A stretch of 64,000 bases of DNA, taken from Clostridium sp. M62/1 (GTDB lineage Bacteria > Bacillota > Clostridia > Lachnospirales > Lachnospiraceae). The notes under the pieces are model-generated. The model was not told where the DNA came from. It was given only the letters and a program-made list of their open reading frames with translations, and did no database searches. The position numbers were made by a program, and so were the translations under genes. The stretch lies in the NCBI RefSeq assembly GCF_020736365.1, contig NZ_CP085988.1, positions 2,052,001 through 2,116,000 on the forward strand. The letters run 5' to 3'. Positions 61,200-64,000 of this stretch are shown one piece after another. Position 1 is the stretch's first letter, and every line of letters starts with the position of its first letter.

Positions 61200-62390
61200 A
61201 TGAATATTTTAGTTATCAACTGCGGAAGCTCTTCCTTAAAGTATCAGTTAATCAATGCTGCCACAGAGGATGTCCTTGCAAAGGGACTCTGTGAGAGAAT
61301 CGGAATCGACGGAATCCTCACATATCAGCCTGCTGACGGTGAGAAGGAAAAGACGGAGAAGGCTATGCCGACCCACACAGAGGCAATCAAATATGTGATC
61401 GAGGCTCTGACAAATGAAAAGACAGGAGTGATCAAGAGCCTGGATGAAGTTGGAGCTGTCGGACACCGCATCGTACACGGCGGCGAAAAATTCACAACCT
61501 CTACACTTCTGACAGAAGAAACTATCAAGGGCATTGAGGAGTGCAGCGATCTGGCACCTCTTCACAACCCGGCAAACCTTATCGGTATCCGCGCATGCCA
61601 GGAGCTTATGCCGAATGTGCCGATGGTAGGTGTATTCGATACAGCCTTCCACCAGACCATGCCAAAGACAGCTTACCTGTACGGCCTTCCATACGAGTAC
61701 TATGAGAAGTATAAGGTAAGAAGATACGGCTTCCATGGAACAAGCCACAGCTTCGTATCCAAGAGAACTGCTGAGCTGATCGGAAAGCCATACAATGACT
61801 GCAAGATTATCGTATGCCATTTAGGAAACGGCGCAAGCCTTTCTGCTGTAAAGAACGGCGAATCCGTTGATACCAGCATGGGACTTACTCCTCTCGAGGG
61901 ACTTGTAATGGGTACACGTTCCGGAGACATTGACCCGGCTATCATCGAGTTCGTGGCCAAGAAAGAGAACAAGACCATCGACGAGATGATGACAATCCTC
62001 AACAAGAAGTCCGGACTTCTCGGAATTTCCTGCTTATCCAGCGACGGACGCGACCTTGAGCAGGCAGCTGAGAAAGGCGACGACAAGGCTCAGGCAGCGC
62101 TCGACATCTTCGCTTACCGCGTAATCAAGTACATCGGCGCTTATGCGGCAGCTATGAACGGCGTGGACGCTATCGCTTTCACAGCAGGTATCGGCGAGAA
62201 CGACGCAAACTGCAGAAAGAATGTCTGCAAGAACCTGTCCTACCTGGGCGTAACCATTGACGAGGAGCTCAATAACTGCAGAGGCGTTGAGAGAGAAATC
62301 TCCACACCGGATTCCAAGGTGAGAGTATTTGTGGTTCCGACAAACGAGGAGCTGGCTATCGCCAGAGAGACAATGGCTCTCGTAAAATAA
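61200..62390 (+). CDS. ackA: Acetate kinase
   Basis: 396 aa. Phosphate site [100 protein letters not shown] and [20 protein letters not shown]. It turns acetyl phosphate and ADP into acetate and ATP. A perfect 14-bp hairpin follows at 62424. The 161-base gap to pta shows no promoter or terminator I can support, so they are probably one transcript. Confidence 0.97.
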   Translation: MNILVINCGSSSLKYQLINAATEDVLAKGLCERIGIDGILTYQPADGEKEKTEKAMPTHTEAIKYVIEALTNEKTGVIKSLDEVGAVGHRIVHGGEKFTTSTLLTEETIKGIEECSDLAPLHNPANLIGIRACQELMPNVPMVGVFDTAFHQTMPKTAYLYGLPYEYYEKYKVRRYGFHGTSHSFVSKRTAELIGKPYNDCKIIVCHLGNGASLSAVKNGESVDTSMGLTPLEGLVMGTRSGDIDPAIIEFVAKKENKTIDEMMTILNKKSGLLGISCLSSDGRDLEQAAEKGDDKAQAALDIFAYRVIKYIGAYAAAMNGVDAIAFTAGIGENDANCRKNVCKNLSYLGVTIDEELNNCRGVEREISTPDSKVRVFVVPTNEELAIARETMALVK

Positions 62391-62423
62391 ACCTGCGCAG
62401 ACGGAGCGGAACATAGAGAAATT

Positions 62424-62463
62424 GCACAGCATGAGCAGACTTCACTGGTTGCTCATGCTGTGC
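62424..62463. terminator. 14-bp perfect hairpin after ackA
   Basis: GCACAGCATGAGCA (62424-62437) pairs perfectly with 62450-62463 around a 12-base loop. There is no T-run, so it may terminate weakly or protect the ackA 3' end. Confidence 0.6.
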
Positions 62464-62608
62464 TGCGTACAGAAAAGTCTGTTGGATGAAGCAGTAAGCC
62501 GGGAGACAGGTGTAAAAATCTGACAGGGAGGGAGTTTTCTGCTCTGCTCAAAATCTGTTTTCTCCTGGGGTTTGTGGATAAAAAATGGAATAATATACAA
62601 AATAACCA

Positions 62609-62637
62609 TTGACAAAAAACAGACGTCTATGTATAAT
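62609..62637 (+). promoter_or_regulatory. Promoter of the yceD-rpmF operon
   Basis: TTGACA (62609-62614), 17-base spacer, TATAAT (62632-62637): a full consensus promoter 26 bases before the first gene. Confidence 0.9.
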
Positions 62638-62663
62638 AGCATAGTGCGTATTAGGAGATTAAT

Positions 62664-63191
62664 ATGCTGATTAATTTATCTGAACTTTTTACCTGCGAAG
62701 GCAAGAAAAAGGTTTATAACGCTGAGATAGGACTGACGGAGGTCAGTATGGGCAGAGAGACATACAGAATTGTGTCTAAAAGTCCATTTGATCTGACTGT
62801 TACAAACACAGGGGCCAGAAAGTATTTTCTGGAGGGCAGCACAGAAGTGACAGTAGAGATTCCCTGTTCCAGATGTCTTGAACCGGTGGCCTATGTCTGT
62901 GAGCTCACGCTTGACAGGGAACTGGAGACGGATAAACCGGAGGCCGGGCAGGCAGGAGATTTGGATGAACAACCTTATTTAAACGGTTATAATCTGGATG
63001 TAGACCAGTTAGTTCTCAGCGAGATCCTGATTGGTTTGCCTATGAAAGTCCTTTGCAGAGAAGATTGTAAGGGGATTTGCAATAGATGTGGAACGAATCT
63101 CAACTATGGGACTTGTACCTGCGACAGAACGTCGCTCGATCCACGGATGGCAGTTATCCAGGATATCTACAAACAATTTAAGGAGGTGTAA
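62664..63191 (+). CDS. YceD/DUF177-family protein
   Basis: 175 aa. VEIPCSRCLEPVAYVCELTL and the second cysteine group LCREDCKGICNRCGTNLNYG with the TCTC ending are DUF177 features. The gene lies three bases before rpmF, the standard order in many bacteria; in plants and bacteria the family is linked with 23S rRNA handling. AGGAGATTA precedes the ATG. Confidence 0.92.
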   Translation: MLINLSELFTCEGKKKVYNAEIGLTEVSMGRETYRIVSKSPFDLTVTNTGARKYFLEGSTEVTVEIPCSRCLEPVAYVCELTLDRELETDKPEAGQAGDLDEQPYLNGYNLDVDQLVLSEILIGLPMKVLCREDCKGICNRCGTNLNYGTCTCDRTSLDPRMAVIQDIYKQFKEV

Positions 63192-63194
63192 ACC

Positions 63195-63377
63195 ATGTCT
63201 ATCTGTCCAAAGAATAAATCTTCCAAAGCAAGAAGAGACAGCCGCAGAGCTAACTGGAAGATGAGTGCTCCAAACTTAGTAAAGTGCAGCAAGTGCGGCG
63301 CTTTAATGATGCCTCACAGAGTTTGCAAGGCTTGCGGTTCTTACAACAAGAAAGAGATCATCAAGGTTGAGGACTAA
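63195..63377 (+). CDS. rpmF: Ribosomal protein L32
   Basis: 60 aa. It starts SICPKNKSSKARRDSRRANW and carries the zinc ribbon KCSKCGALMMPHRVCKACGS (two CxxC pairs), so it is the zinc-binding form. AAGGAGGTG precedes the ATG. The terminator follows at 63395. Confidence 0.97.
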   Translation: MSICPKNKSSKARRDSRRANWKMSAPNLVKCSKCGALMMPHRVCKACGSYNKKEIIKVED

Positions 63378-63394
63378 TTGAGAATGTGTTAAAG

Positions 63395-63431
63395 TCAAGG
63401 GGTTTCGCTTGTGAGTGCCCCTTGATTTTTT
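63395..63431 (+). terminator. Terminator after rpmF
   Basis: TCAAGGGG (63395-63402) pairs with CCCCTTGA (63418-63425), then six T. The T-run runs into the left arm of the repeat at 63428. Confidence 0.85.
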
Positions 63432-63553
63432 ATTTAACAGGGAACTTCGTTCCCTGTTAAATAAAAACGCTCCGCGGGAACGCACTGCGGCGGAAAGGAA
63501 AAATGCCGCTTTCGCGACCCGCCGCAGGCGGAGAATCCTGCTTTGCAGGATTC
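63428..63553. repeat. Hairpin-rich intergenic repeat, copy 2 (uncut)
   Basis: Three stems in 126 bases. The first is TTTTATTTAACAGGGAAC (63428-63445) with its perfect complement at 63449-63466, 18 bp with a TTC loop. The second is CTGCGGCGG (63485-63493) with CCGCCGCAG (63519-63527). The third is GAATCCTGC (63533-63541) with GCAGGATTC (63545-63553), followed by TTTC. It matches, in order, the two halves flanking the IS110-family element at 14266-15835. It does not code for protein. Confidence 0.85.
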
Positions 63554-63674
63554 TTTCTTGTTTTCGGGGACAGCAGAGCAGGAGAGAAAATATCTGCCGC
63601 AGGCCCAATCAGCCAGCTTTTGTAAGAATATAAAGGGTTTATAAAATTTTATCTTTTAATTTTCCGATAAGAAT

Positions 63675-63715
63675 GATAGAATACGATCGATAGAAGTCGT
63701 ATTCTATCTTTTTTT
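63675..63715 (+). terminator. Terminator or attenuator ahead of selD
   Basis: GATAGAATACGA (63675-63686) pairs perfectly with TCGTATTCTATC (63697-63708), followed by seven T. No gene lies between the repeat and this hairpin. It ends about 70 bases before selD, so it is either an attenuator in the selD leader or the end of a short transcript. Confidence 0.75.
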
Positions 63716-63784
63716 GCGCAGGAAGCGAAGGGACAGACGGGCGTCTCCTTTCGCAGCCAATATTGAAAAGAAAGGAGAAGTCGT

Positions 63785-64000
63785 ATGAAAACAGAGGTAA
63801 AACTTACTGCACTCAGCAAGACATCGGGATGAGCGGCAAAGATAGGTCCTGAGACCCTTGCCCAGGTTCTGGGCAAGCTGCCGAAATTTCATGATGATAA
63901 CCTGCTGGTTGGAATTGAGACATCCGATGATGCGGCTATTTATAAGATAACTGATGAAATTGCAATGATACAGACCGTGGACTTTTTCACTCCTATTGTG
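63785..64000 (+). CDS. selD: Selenide, water dikinase, selenocysteine form (runs off the window)
   Basis: ATG at 63785 follows AAAGGAGAAGTC. The frame reads [15 protein letters not shown], then TGA at 63830-63832, then [17 protein letters not shown] and on to the window end through [13 protein letters not shown] and [10 protein letters not shown]. SelD proteins have Cys or Sec between SG and xxKI/AAKI at this place, so TGA is read as selenocysteine, in the catalytic position. The enzyme makes selenophosphate, the selenium donor for selenocysteine. Gene callers that treat TGA as stop will miss the start or call two fragments. 72 codons are visible. Confidence 0.92.
63833..63877 (+). promoter_or_regulatory. 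Bacterial SECIS element of selD
   Basis: CTTGCCCAG (63857-63865) and CTGGGCAAG (63869-63877) form a perfect 9-bp hairpin with apical loop GTT. The loop starts 33 bases after the TGA and has G as first base, both as known for bacterial SECIS hairpins bound by SelB. Confidence 0.8.

Noticed and set aside
63441..63453. GGAACTTCGTTCC as a possible LexA box
   Set aside because: It is the tip of the 18-bp hairpin of the intergenic repeat, its centre differs from LexA boxes, and it recurs imperfectly in copy 1.
63704..63892. Minus-strand frames opposite the start of selD
   Set aside because: They arise because the true plus-strand gene has an in-frame TGA and therefore leaves no long plus frame here; they show no domain and no ribosome site.

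Overview
The window reads as the chromosome of an anaerobic, spore-forming Firmicute of the Lachnospiraceae (Clostridium cluster XIVa) type. The signs are AGGAGG-type ribosome sites before nearly every gene, a sigma-K-type sporulation sigma factor, Pta-AckA acetate fermentation, LexA boxes of the Gram-positive GAACATATGTTC type, an archaeal-like split of PurH, and a selenoprotein SelD. The genus is not decided here. Most of the window is ordinary core genome in short operons. The accessory DNA is one IS110-family element and two copies of a hairpin-rich intergenic repeat.

Layout. 1-190: start of pyrB (minus). 415-4503: MacB-like ABC export operon with an unusual secreted middle subunit. 4873-8901: MarR regulator and a heterodimeric ABC exporter. 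9066-9683: sigK. 9716-10183: secreted protein with an Asp-rich tail (minus). 10425-14068: ahpC, eno, a small membrane peptide, galE. 14266-15835: IS110-family insertion. 16451-19058: SOS-type promoter and a radical-SAM DNA repair pair. 19233-22945: GntR/ABC/permease operon with its operator. 22987-23893: zinc-ribbon protein and CsoR-like regulator. 24323-25104: five tRNA genes (minus). 25289-31188: glycosyltransferase, then parE-parC behind a LexA-box promoter. 31419-40436: peptidase, then purine nucleoside salvage (deoD, ABC importer, adenine deaminase). 40571-45840: asd, galM, topB, hexapeptide protein. 45955-47465: upp and a lipoprotein (minus). 47824-49746: last two steps of IMP synthesis on separate proteins. 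49938-58395: tRNA-Leu, zinc-finger membrane protein, polA, coaE, WalJ-like hydrolase, ACT protein, PFL protein, methyltransferase. 58484-59716: tmcAL (minus). 60037-63377: pta, ackA, yceD-like, rpmF. 63785-end: selD with an in-frame TGA.

The most interesting content is the IS110-family element. The non-coding DNA upstream of its transposase folds into two capped internal loops. The bases facing each other in the first loop match the two sides of the insertion site, and those in the second match the element's own ends. This is the layout of a bridge RNA, and the guides can be read from the sequence. The element sits inside a three-hairpin repeat whose uninterrupted copy lies at 63428-63553, which fixes the insertion point.

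Other points of note are a pair of perfect LexA boxes around the promoter of the radical-SAM repair operon, a third LexA box in the parE-parC promoter, a SelD whose catalytic position is a TGA followed by a fitting bacterial SECIS hairpin, and a sigK whose start codon and ribosome site lie in the 3' arm and T-run of a terminator-like hairpin.
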